Source: Microvelia longipes (Eukaryota; Arthropoda; Insecta; Hemiptera; Veliidae). Taken from it: a DNA stretch of 64,000 nt. Below the pieces are notes generated by a model. It did not search any database. It saw nothing but the letters and a program-made list of their open reading frames with translations, and was not told the origin of the DNA. Shown in pieces: positions 55,224-64,000 of this stretch; positions within the stretch are counted from its first letter, which is position 1, and each line of letters opens with the position of its first letter. A program made the position numbers and the translations under genes. The DNA lies in contig JACMZG010000032.1 of the NCBI GenBank assembly GCA_018340805.1, positions 7,340,855 through 7,404,854 of the forward strand, in the 5' to 3' direction.

Positions 55224-55409
55224 GATTTAGGTCTTCCGGTGCTGATCGCGTCAATAACAATGCTCTACTAAACTGAACTGTTCAGTTTTGTAGAGCATTG
55301 TGTTTCTATCCATGATGTCCTACATCCCTGAAGATGCCTCCCACAGTGGAAGCGAAACGTCGGATTATTCATCTATATTGACGCGGTAACCACCGGAAGA
55401 CCTAAATCA
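55224..55409. repeat. Nested inverted-repeat element with hammerhead-like motif
   Basis: The outer arms GATTTAGGTCTTCCGGTG and CACCGGAAGACCTAAATC are exact complements, and CGCGTCAATA/TATTGACGCG continue the pairing. Inside, CAATGCTCTACTAAACTGAA folds onto TTCAGTTTTGTAGAGCATTG (one mismatch). The remaining loop (55328-55360) contains CCTGAAGATG, an imperfect stem (GCCTCC/GGAAGC) and CGAAACGTCGG, similar in layout to the motif at 46348. Confidence 0.7.
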
Positions 55410-55745
55410 TTATCACGATAAAACTGCTATGTACCCCCACTGGTATCTAGTTGACTACTGGAAGTGCAAATACCCGATTATTTGTTTGTTAATTGCTTTG
55501 GCATGTATGATACGCTGATTATTATAATGTATTTGTCCACGGTAACTTTAAAAAATTAAATTGGATCATAACATTATTTTAGGAACTAAGCAATTTGATA
55601 TCAATATAATTAGATTCCGGAAATGTTCCCCCGAGCTATGCCGTCTGGCATGTATAAGGACTAGTACTTATTTTTAATTAAAAAAAATAAAATCGGGTAT
55701 GGGGTACCTCGGAACTTTTCCTCATCACATCGGATTTGCAACACT

Positions 55746-55960
55746 CTAATTGCAACATTTTGTATAAAGTTCCAACTCTCTAGCATAAATACACTGGGAG
55801 CTACGATGATAACAGACACACACATAGAGACAACTTTGTAAAAACCACTTAGGAGGCATTAAAAACACTTGAAACGGATAAATCCGGTGACATCCCAGTT
55901 TCGGATTTTTTCGCCAACACAATACTTTTCCTATATAAAGTAAAAAGCTAACTGGTAGAC
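55746..55960. repeat. Interspersed family G, copy 3 (inverted)
   Basis: The reverse complement of this stretch matches 53.93-54.14 kb: AACTCTCTAGCATAAATACA, GACACACACATAGAGA and AACGGATAAATCC are the paired landmarks. The DNA between 55410 and 55745 shows nothing else. Confidence 0.6.
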
Positions 55961-57059
55961 CATAATTCATTACTGGTAATGCATTGTATGGAAAAAATAA
56001 GGGTCCAGGAATTATGACCGCAATTCAACGATAAGCATCTAATTTTCCAGGGTATGACACAATTTCACAATTGATCCATACAAAGATATGCTCCGATTTA
56101 ACTTTTTGAAGTCATTGTAGAAAAACACATTTCGGTAATCAGATTGCCATGCATGCCAGACGATTGTCAAAAAAATAATTAGGTATTTAAACTGGCAGTG
56201 GTGGAGGGGGGGGGGGTAGACCCATTTTATCGCTATAGCTCAGTGTGGAGCTGAATTATCAGATTAATGAATTGTCAGATTAATTTTCGTGTCGCGCTCA
56301 AGCCTTGAGCTTATGCGACATAAATGGTCAATATATATTATTTTATTTATTTATAATTTGCAATTTGTAAACAGGTATTTATATATAAATAAAACGATTT
56401 ATTTATTTAATTATTATATTTATTTGTAATGTACTCTTTGTATGTACTCCCTGTATGTACTCCCTGTATGTACTACCACCATATAAAACAAAAACTCTAA
56501 AACCAACTGATTATGAAATAAAATGGGGAGGGGGAGGGGGGGTTAGCAAAGAGTTTTATAGTTTTAGACACGCTAAGACAAAAAGAGCGAGTTTTAGCTC
56601 AATCCTACCCTTGTGGCCCTAAAAAGTCACTTATAAAAGAACTTAGTTATTTGTTTTTTTACCATTTATTCGTGCTAATAGGATGCAGTGGAATGCCGTT
56701 CATAAGATTGTTAGTAGGTTGGTATTGTTGCGTAGTAGCATATTAGGCAGATTGTTTTGTTTTTACGTGGAATGAGAAGTAACACGTGTGTGGGGAAGAT
56801 ATTGTAGTTATGTTGACGTCTGTATATCACAGGTCGGACCCTATCTTGTCATATCTCCAGGTCCTAACTCTCTCCTTATAACAAAGTTATTTATAAACTT
56901 CTCATATAAATATTTTATTTCCAGAATAACATGTTTACCTGCAACTCCCACCCATCTTGTTCCTCACCTGTCCGCCGATGATTAGAAAATATAATGTAAA
57001 CAAAAAGCCTTGTGTCGTGTTCAAATTATTATTTCCATAGAACATCAATTTTTTACTCT
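55961..57059. other. Non-coding DNA with poly-G and G-quadruplex-capable runs
   Basis: G-run clusters at about 56204-56215 and 56525-56543 (GGGGAGGGGGAGGGGGGG). Three short GTATGTACTCCCT repeats lie at 56430-56470. No gene is supported. Confidence 0.45.
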
Positions 57060-57340
57060 TCCTCATTTATACCGTAGATATATAGGAAAAGTATGGTGTT
57101 TTTGATAAAAATTGGAAACCCTGATTACGACTAAATTACTAAATTTAGTTTCAGGTGTAATATTAATAGCTGCTGAGTGGTGTAATGCTATCTAGCTGTG
57201 CATCTGTGTGCTCTACCATCCCAGCTCCTATTGTAATTACATTAGTGTTAAAACTTAATAAAAAAATTAGTTTTTAGCTTTAGTTGACCTTCAGAAAATA
57301 TTTTTCTATGACGTCATTAACCGCTACTAATGACTCAAAA
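57060..57340. repeat. Interspersed family G, diverged copy 4
   Basis: Similar order of landmarks to 53.9-54.2 kb: GGAAAAGTATGGTG, then GTGCATCTGTGTGCTC, then TTTTTCTATGACGTCATTAA CC. Substantially diverged. Confidence 0.4.
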
Positions 57341-57567
57341 ATGGTTGATATACTGGTCAAGTATTTCTTAGTACATTTCTAGGTATTTCCTTCAAGTACA
57401 TTTTTATCCAGTCATATGTTTTTGTTTTTTTCGCGAATTTCCTTAGGAAAAATTCGTTAATAGGGTAGCCTGCATGACAGAAGTCGAACTTAGAAGTGTG
57501 GCTAAAATCCATTTCAGAGGTCCCAAACACATAAAAACAGGTTTGGCAACATTTTATATGCATAGTA

Positions 57568-57595
57568 TATATATATATAATATATATATAATATA

Positions 57596-57640
<45 letters not shown>
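57568..57640. repeat. (TA)n microsatellite
   Basis: A TA tract immediately adjoining the left arm of the fold-back element at 57641. Confidence 0.95.
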
Positions 57641-57641
<1 letters not shown>

Positions 57642-57844
57642 CAATCTTTTATAATAATAATAACTACAGGAGGTGAAGCGAAGAGATTTAGAGGGGGTTT
57701 TGATTTCGGTCAGGTTAGGTTGGGAAGTCCCGAGTCACTTCCCAACCTAACCTGACCGAAGAAGACATACGTCGAAAATTCTCAAAACCCCTCTAAATCT
57801 CTTCGCTTCACCTCCTGTAAGTTATTATTATTATAAAAGATTGT
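57641..57844. mobile_element. 204-bp fold-back element
   Basis: The sequence is almost entirely self-complementary. The outer arm has ACAATCTTTTATAATAATAA at the left and TTATTATAAAAGATTGT at the right. The middle arms are CAGGAGGTGAAGCGAAGAGA / TCTCTTCGCTTCACCTCCTG. The inner arms are TTCGGTCAGGTTAGGTTGGG AAGT and its complement. The central loop is only about 8 bases. A ~20-base asymmetry (GAAGACATACGTCGAAAATT) interrupts one side. Non-coding; a fold-back MITE or hairpin-RNA source. Confidence 0.9.
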
Positions 57845-58110
57845 TATGTTATACTTTTAGTATTTTCCTTCTTCATTTGTAATTATATACATATATATTC
57901 ACTTCTAATCCAACTTCCACAATACTACCCAATTTATTAGTAATTTTTTTCAAGGAAATTTGCTGAAATATAAGAAGTGAAAGCGAATAGAGATAAAACT
58001 CGTAGGAAAAATTGAGCCCGGTAATTTGTGTTGGCTCCAGGTTCTGATAACACTGCTACAGATCGCCCCCAAGTCTAAAAGTACAAATTTCATAGGAAGG
58101 AAATACTCAC

Positions 58111-58221
58111 ACTTGCTACTCTTAGTTTTCTTGTTATCTTGTTTATTTTTATCCTTATCAGTTTTTCTCTGACGAAGTCTTAGCGTGGAAAACATTTTCC
58201 TTTTCTTCTCTGTCAAACGAG
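58111..58221 (-). CDS. Candidate N-terminal exon of the GRIP-like gene
   Basis: A 111-base open segment between TTATATTTCAG and the donor GTGAGTA, phase 1 in and out, compatible with the 24289 exon. The translation is strongly basic: ARLTEKKRKMFSTLRLRQRK then TDKDKNKQDNKKTKSSK. RRLT-like basic sequence occurs near the N-terminus of vertebrate GRIP (LRRLTKDES), but the match is too short to be decisive. If correct, the intron to 24289 is about 34 kb and holds the whole 55-bp satellite. Alternatively it is an exon of another minus-strand gene. Confidence 0.4.
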
Positions 58222-58738
58222 CTGAAATATAACTTTAGGTATAATATCAACTCGTCATCATTACGGTGGCCATGGTAGTTTTAGTTGGATGCTACCCGTA
58301 ATTTAAATACAATACGTAATATATAATACGTACTTACAAAATAAACATTTCAGTAACGCGTAATTATAGCACGTATAAACGAAAAATCCGTAATTTAAAA
58401 GATGATTCGTAAAAAATCACTGTAATTATGAAACTCATGAAAGTACGTTATCTAAATAATAACTTGAAATAAATAAGGCCTTATCGTCTTTAGTTCGTTA
58501 TAATAGAACAGCCCGATAATAGATGGAACCTATGTATAATCTGTAATAACAGCACTCAATATAAAAACACTTATCCTTGATTATGAACGAAGTCTATTAA
58601 AGAAAATCCGTCATTTAAAATAGAACTTCAAACAAATAATTCATAATTAGATCCCTTCAATAAAATCAGATAATGATCTTATCATTATAAACATTGTGAC
58701 CTGATCTATTAACATCAGTTATTACACAGACGTAATGT
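58222..58738. other. Non-coding stretch, nothing recognised
   Basis: AT-rich DNA upstream of the candidate exon on the minus strand. No repeats or domains are seen. Confidence 0.4.
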
Positions 58739-59075
58739 TGAAACTATAAAACACAAACGTCGTAACTAAACAACACAAATATCTTAATTATAAAACACAA
58801 ACGTCGTAATTATAAAACACAAACGTCGTAATTATAAAACACAAACGTCGTAATTATAAAACACGAATGTAATTATGAAACAAAAGTAATTCAATGCCCG
58901 TCAAAAAGAAAATATTATAAAAGAAAATAAATTAATAATCACAAATGTCGTAAACTATAAAACACAACCATCGTTATAATAAAACACAATTGTAATTATG
59001 AAACACAAATAGGAAAAATAATTAAAAATGGAGTAATTTTAAAACACAAATGTTTAAAACACGAACGTAATTATA
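58739..59075. repeat. 22-bp minisatellite, decaying to the right
   Basis: The unit TAATTATAAAACACAAACGT CG is nearly perfect from 58785 to 58865 and increasingly broken to about 59075. Confidence 0.85.
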
Positions 59076-60224
59076 AAACATTTTTTTCACAAAGCTCTTA
59101 TAATGCCTAAGTAGACCATACTATCTAACCATGACGGTCTATTTTAGGATACAGAGGTCTAAACGGAAGCTCAAGCCGGAGTCAAAGTTAGAACTAAAAT
59201 TAGAACCTACCCTCGCGTACTATACATAGCTAGGAGGGGAGGGGAGGGGGGGAGTCTGCCACCCCCCATATCAGAAGAATAGGTGGTGTTTGTAATTAAT
59301 AAATCATTATAAAGAAGCGAATTTGATACGTATCTGCAATTTTAATGACAATATGAGACATTTATTATTTCATATAATATTAAATATTTATATGATGTAT
59401 ATATAAAAATTTATATGTAAATATAAAATATTTATATTTATGTATGTGTAGTAGAATATAAAATATATGTATGTAACTAGTAGTGTTATGTGAATAGTTT
59501 CACATAACACAACTATAACTATTTTATATCAACTCTATGCTATGTATGATATAAAATATAATAATCTTAATGAATAATAATTAAATATAAATAAAACAAC
59601 CTGTTAAAATTGAAACTAAATTTATCAATATTATTTTTGATAAGCTAAAAAACCTATAGTTCAAAGTTCCTCGAAAACAGATTCATATATAAATGTACAG
59701 TACATGTCTTGCGTTCCCTTCAGGACAATACAATCATAATAATAGATACTTATTTATAAATGATTTATTTTAGCTGGCAGGATTGACACTACAGTCTCCT
59801 CTTCCATCCAACCAGCAAATAATACAATATACAAAAAAAAAACTTAAAATGTTACAATATTTAAAGTTTATGAAGTAGAAACATACTTAGTAAGTTCATT
59901 AATATAATTTCATGCATCATGCATTTTAAATAAATAAATAAAAGAAAAATTGTAATCACAAATTATTACAGTTACTGGGTTTCATCATAATATAATCACA
60001 AAAGATATTGGGTGTCTTGGAAGATTCATTTCGTGTTTACTTGATTTTGCGCAATGAAACCCCGCAAGTGAACAAAGTAATAAATGATATCAAATTTTTT
60101 TGGCATGTTAGATTATAGTCATGAATTGAAGTCATTGCAGGAATAAATGGTCAATCTTTAATGTTGACCGCCTTTACCGAGTCCTGCAATGACGTCATAC
60201 GTCATTCATAAACCAGAGGCCTCC
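59076..60224. other. Non-coding AT-rich stretch
   Basis: Contains a G-quadruplex-capable run at 59232-59252 (GGGGAGGGGAGGGGGGG) and a 12-bp perfect hairpin GTGTTATGTGAA / TTCACATAACAC at 59483-59510. No coding frame is supported. Confidence 0.45.
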
Positions 60225-60289
60225 TAGCCGCTTCGCGGTCACATGGTTGTTGTATGTATGTATGTTAATATATATATATATATTATAAT

Positions 60290-60359
<70 letters not shown>

Positions 60360-60420
60360 TCTTGATCAGGAAGACCCCCTCTCAAAAAATATACCTCCCT
60401 CACTCCCCCCTCCATGACTC
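60225..60420. repeat. Block H family relic (ends only) with (TA)n
   Basis: GCCGCTTCGCGGTCACATGG TTGTTG matches the start of the 45.145-kb copy. After a TATG/TA tract (60268-60359) TTGATCAGGAAGACCCCC matches that copy's distal end. The central 380-bp block is missing. Confidence 0.6.
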
Positions 60421-61466
60421 CAATCTCATATGCTCATTTTTTCTTTAAAAATTAGCTAAAAAGTCAGGTTATAACCTCGGAATGCGTTTGGTTTGGTCGC
60501 ATCGAATTGAATCACCTTATAAATTTCTAACATCTTGGTGTACTCGAGTTTTCTGTTACACGAGTCTAACCCATTTTTAACCGACAAGCTTCGTATTTTC
60601 TTCGCCACAAATCGGTTTGTTTGTTCTTCGGAACAAACAAATCGCTGAAGCTGCCCCCCCCCCTTCCCTATCCTATCAGCGAATGTTGCCATAGGAAATT
60701 CGATAATATGCAGTCCTAATATTAATGCCTTCCTTATTCAGGTAGCATTGTCATCCGTCTATTTACAAAACGTCAATTAGTTATAAATAGTTGATTAAGT
60801 TTTTGTAGTTAATGACAGAATAGAAACTTTTGTTGCCTTGCTAGAGTAAACTTAAATGCGACTATTTAACAATATTATATATAATCAGAAATACCACCTG
60901 AAAAAAGAAGAGTTGCTTACTCATCGACGGCAGAATTCATCAACAAGTCTTAATTTAGCAATTAAGATTGCACGCTAAAGTCGTCTTTAACTCATCAAGT
61001 AAACCTTTTTGAAAAGACATCACGGACAACTATCATATCCAAGACAATAAGTCATCAGAATTAAAGGAAACGAATGTGAGTTATTCTCAATACTACCAAC
61101 CATAGATACATAGCATTTTTCCATTATTTATCTTTCCAAAGAATATAAGAACTGCGAAATCAACTCATTCATTTTGATTGGTAAGCTAGAAGTCTACTTC
61201 TACTACTGTAATAGATAAAACCTTTTTCTAAAATAAATCATATATCACTTATTTATATAACACCCCTTATTTCATATTACGTGAGTTGAGGAGACGAGTA
61301 ATGCTGATTGCATTACAATTTAATTAATTAATTAAGCGTATTTATAATTAATACAAAGCTGCCAATAACTTAGACATTAAGTTAAATTACGATGCACAGA
61401 TAACATAACCCTACACCAGGGGGGTTAACTTTAATGAGGAAAACTTTAGATTTTGATTATCGAAAC
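60421..61466. other. Non-coding stretch, nothing firmly recognised
   Basis: A minus-strand frame at 60456-60692 begins at a Met but has no recognised domain, flanking exons or poly(A) signal. Not supported as a gene. Confidence 0.35.
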
Positions 61467-61715
61467 CATAGAGTTATATACTAGAGGGGGCATGGCCTAT
61501 CTCAATACATTGAGATACAATGTATTTTAGGCCACAATACATTGAGGCCTAAAACATCTTTTTGGGGCTCTGAGGGGCTCTGTGTAACCTCATTAAAACC
61601 TCCTGTATAACCTCATTATTAGTTAAGGTTATAATTAATACATTTATTTCAGTTTCCCGCACATTGTTTTGATTCGTATTTTCATATTTAATTGATTACT
61701 ATTTTGTTAAAGGTG
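61467..61715. mobile_element. MITE family A, copy 4 (truncated at the right)
   Basis: The left terminus CATAGAGTTATATACTAGAG and the TTTTTGGGGCTCTGAGGGGC block match copy 1 in the same orientation. The right terminus is absent: the sequence passes directly into a 29-bp minisatellite. Confidence 0.7.
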
Positions 61716-61719
61716 CTTA

Positions 61720-61965
61720 CATAACGACAATTAAGGAAAGGAAGCCCCACATATAGACAATAAGATTAAGGAAGTCCACATAACGACAATAAGAAGGAAG
61801 CCCCACATAACGACAATAAGGAAAGGAAGCCCCACATAACGACAATAAGGAAAGGAAGCCCCACATAACGACAATAAGGAAAGGAAGTCCCACATAACGA
61901 CAATAAGGAAAGGAAGCCCCACATAACGACAATAAGGAAAGGAAGCCCCACATAACGACAATAAC
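61720..61965. repeat. 29-bp minisatellite (~8 copies)
   Basis: The unit is ACATAACGACAATAAGGAAA GGAAGCCCC. Overlapping minus-strand frames of 71-78 codons are by-products of this repeat. Confidence 0.93.
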
Positions 61966-62137
61966 TAAAAAAATACGACAATTATCATACTTATTTTTAC
62001 AAACTAGAAATTTTTTAAACTTACACAGTCAACTACAACTTTACTACGCATACATACATATATATTAGATATATACATTTAAAACATATATATTACATAC
62101 ATATATATAGCATACATATATATTCAATACTACAGTA

Positions 62138-62590
62138 GAATTATCGCTTACGGATCAGCACCAGACTCTACTTTTACTACCACTAACTACTGCACAGAAC
62201 TTATCATACGAATAATCCTAAGAAAACCAACACATACCTCATCAATACCCCTATTTAAACAACTAGAAATTCTAAAAATTAAAGACATACAGACTGACAG
62301 CTTTAAAGCGAGTGCATACTGGAAAACACACACTTACAAGAATAGAACATGACTACAGGACAAGAGCATTAGAACATGATGCTTACCAACCCCCTTACAT
62401 GAAGACAACTACAGTGCAGAAACAATGGTACTACATAGTCTCGAATCTATTCAATCAACTACCAAAAAATATACGACACAACATCGATGAACCATCCTTC
62501 AAAAACACTTACCAAGAAATACTTTACAAAATACAATTGAACAGAATTAAAGACACCAACCAATTAACTTCGCTAAAAATTTATATTTAA
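62138..62590 (+). pseudogene. LINE ORF2 3'-end fragment, frame-broken
   Basis: The first frame encodes AYGSAPDSTFTTTNYCTELI and LKIKDIQ, the region after the LINE RT domain. The second, from about 62312 to a TAA at 62590, encodes a typical C-terminal end (KQWYYIVSNLFNQLPKNIRH, then SFKNTYQEIL). The register changes near 62310. RT core and endonuclease are missing. CR1/Jockey-type by the N-LPxxIR...FK pattern, not resolved further. Confidence 0.65.
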
Positions 62591-62859
62591 CCTATTTCAC
62601 TATTACTAAATATAATACTAACTTTAACTAATTATTTCCACATTTTTTATCAAAAATTTATTTAACTTCTTTCATTTATTATTTTTTTAATTTAACTTAC
62701 AGACACAGAGCACTAAATAGGAATATTTTAAACTGCTACTTCTTATATTATACACTCTTACTCCTTGATACGAACAGATCAACTCCCACAGCACAGGACT
62801 CACATCCTTCAGTGCCAGTTTTAATTTCTATCAATTTTTGTGAACATTTTATTGTATTA

Positions 62860-63010
62860 GTCCAAGAGCCCAGGGGTGTTTTGTTAATAAAAAGTGTAAT
62901 GGCTGGAAGCGGTCTCAATTTTTCGTAAATACCTTCCTGAACAAGGATCTGCAATTCTGCCGACTCGTATAGGATGGGTGTCCCAGGCAGAACGCACTTC
63001 AGGGGTCAAA
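62860..63010. repeat. Solo copy of the 140-bp repeat
   Basis: CAAGAGCCCAGGGGTGTTTT, AAAAAGTGTAATGGCTGGAA and the CCCAGGCAGAACGCACTT end match the cluster at 3.38-3.96 kb, about 59 kb away. Confidence 0.85.
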
Positions 63011-63049
63011 GGTTATTAGCTGATTAAATTGAATGAATGAAAACCTTAC

Positions 63050-63098
63050 CAGTCATCAAAAGCGTTCTGTGTAAGTTCAATGACGATACTGTGTCTGC
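63050..63098 (-). CDS. Weak candidate small exon (possible GRIP 5' exon)
   Basis: A 49-base segment between TTTAAACTGTAAG and the donor CTG|GTAAGG, leaving phase 1, which would fit the 58.1-kb candidate exon. The frame reads ADTVSSLNLHRTLLMT. The acceptor is only moderately pyrimidine-rich and there is no domain evidence. Confidence 0.2.
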
Positions 63099-63299
63099 CT
63101 TACAGTTTAAAGTGTATAGAGGTTTGGTATAACAGCGAGGGCACGTGTTGTTCCTAGTTTTCACTAGACTATAAGAGTCAGTGAAAATATGTATGATTGC
63201 TTGAAAAAAAAAGCATGAGAGGAACCATAGAAATCCACGGCTCTTCTGTCTAGATTAGATGAAATATACCTACACTTGAAATTAAAAGGAGTAGAACAC

Positions 63300-63375
63300 T
63301 ATCTTAGGGAGCTGGCAAAAAGGGCCCAACAACGTGGTCTTCTTGCCTTGTAGTTACTACCGCCCCCCCCCCCCC
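63300..63375. repeat. ~80-bp dispersed repeat, copy 3 (partial)
   Basis: GAGCTGGCAAAAAGGGCCCA ACAACGTGGTC matches copies at 9.99 and 22.43 kb. The 3' part is replaced by a poly-C run (63364-63375). Confidence 0.5.
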
Positions 63376-63713
63376 ACATATTACTACTACTAAGTTCAAA
63401 GATGACGAAAGTCTTAGAAGTTAGTTCTAATACCATTTAAGTTCTAAGACTTATCTAGGTGGTTAGCTAGAGCTGGTTACCTAGTTATTAGAAGTATAAC
63501 AATATAAAGCATAAAAAAATGTCAAACTGAATGTAGGGAAAAGCGGGAAATTAAGCCACGCACATCAGTTAAAAGGTAGGTTCTCTACAGCGCTAGCGTC
63601 GACCGCAATCTAAATTTTCCCACCATTGAGTCGAGTCACTGCTTAAGTATCTAGTCTCTGCCCGACTTCTCTCTTCTACCTTTGAAACTTTACCAGCGCT
63701 GGTCAAAGGGTAC
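63376..63713. other. Non-coding stretch, nothing recognised
   Basis: No features are supported before the palindromic array. Confidence 0.4.
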
Positions 63714-64000
63714 CAGTCGTTGGCGCTCCATTCGTTCGCGCGCCATCATTTGCGCTCCAATACGTTGGAGCGCCATTTATAGGCGCTCCACATCGTTGGA
63801 GCTCCAACGATATGGAGAGCCAACGAATTGCCTGCACTTTAATTTTCTCGTGTGATTTCTCTAAAAATTCATAGACGCTCCAAATCGTTCGAGCTCCAAC
63901 GATATGGAGCGCCAAAGAATGGCGCTCCAACAATATGGAGCGCCAAAGAATGGAGCTCCAACGATTCGTTGGCGCTCCATATCGTTGGAGCTCCAACGAA
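63714..64000. repeat. Palindromic GC-richer repeat cluster, runs off the window
   Basis: Repeated GGCGCTCCA and TCGTTGGAGCTCCAACGA units in both orientations. The core GTTGGAGCTCCAAC is a perfect palindrome, and GGCGCTCCATATCG / CGATATGGAGCGCC pair across it. A ~60-bp unique insert (63830-63880) interrupts the cluster. A 97-codon minus-strand frame is a by-product. Confidence 0.85.

Noticed and set aside
60456..60692. Minus-strand 78-codon frame starting MATFADRIGKGGG
   Set aside because: The glycine run comes from a poly-C tract, and no homologous family or gene structure is visible.
61717..61981. Three overlapping minus-strand frames with a repeated YCRYVGLPFLIVVMWGF-like pattern resembling membrane repeats
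   Set aside because: Generated by the 29-bp minisatellite in three frames at once. Hydrophobicity is a by-product of composition.

Overview
This is AT-rich, intron- and repeat-dominated animal DNA. It is most likely from an insect or other arthropod: GT-AG introns, a GRIP-type multi-PDZ gene split into many small exons, Ty3/Gypsy and LINE relics, inverted-repeat MITEs, long satellites and many (TA)n tracts. No prokaryotic gene organisation, CRISPR array or credible RNA gene is visible. There is a 1000-base N gap at 38007-39006.

The main gene lies on the minus strand. Eleven well-supported exons (24289 down to 6370) and two weaker upstream candidates (58.1 kb and 63.05 kb) encode a homologue of the glutamate-receptor-interacting protein GRIP, a multi-PDZ scaffold. 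In transcript order they give a disordered N-terminal segment, PDZ domains resembling vertebrate GRIP PDZ2 and PDZ3, a Ser/Arg/Pro linker, PDZ4- and PDZ5-like domains, and a disordered tail containing a GLPSVDS motif shared with vertebrate GRIPs. No PDZ6 exon is seen between the PDZ5 exon and that tail. The splice phases of the two PDZ4 exons disagree by one base. A small two-exon gene of unknown function (1228-2064, plus strand) faces the 3' end of GRIP.

The GRIP introns are packed with repeats. These include a complete Ty3/Gypsy element (16907-21274) with identical 135-bp LTRs and a 5-bp target duplication; a 1.3-kb inverted-repeat transposon (11239-12532) 122 bp from an exon; several MITE families; a LINE fragment (7855-8975); and minisatellites of 22-47 bp. 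From 25.06 to 45.03 kb there is a ~20-kb array of a 55-bp satellite. If the 58.1-kb exon belongs to GRIP, the array fills most of one intron.

From 45 kb to the window end I find almost no coding sequence. The region holds interspersed repeats and (TA)n, a 3.2-kb array of a 42-bp satellite (50431-53672), a 204-bp fold-back element (57641-57844), two hammerhead-like motifs, a second LINE 3' fragment (62138-62590) and a terminal array of GC-richer palindromic units running off the right edge.

Two themes deserve attention. Several minisatellites carry a 6-8 bp hairpin in each monomer. Two tandem arrays, including the 20-kb satellite, end next to copies of the same ~380-bp interspersed block followed by a (TA)n tract, which suggests that some arrays are expanded tandem cores of a mobile element.
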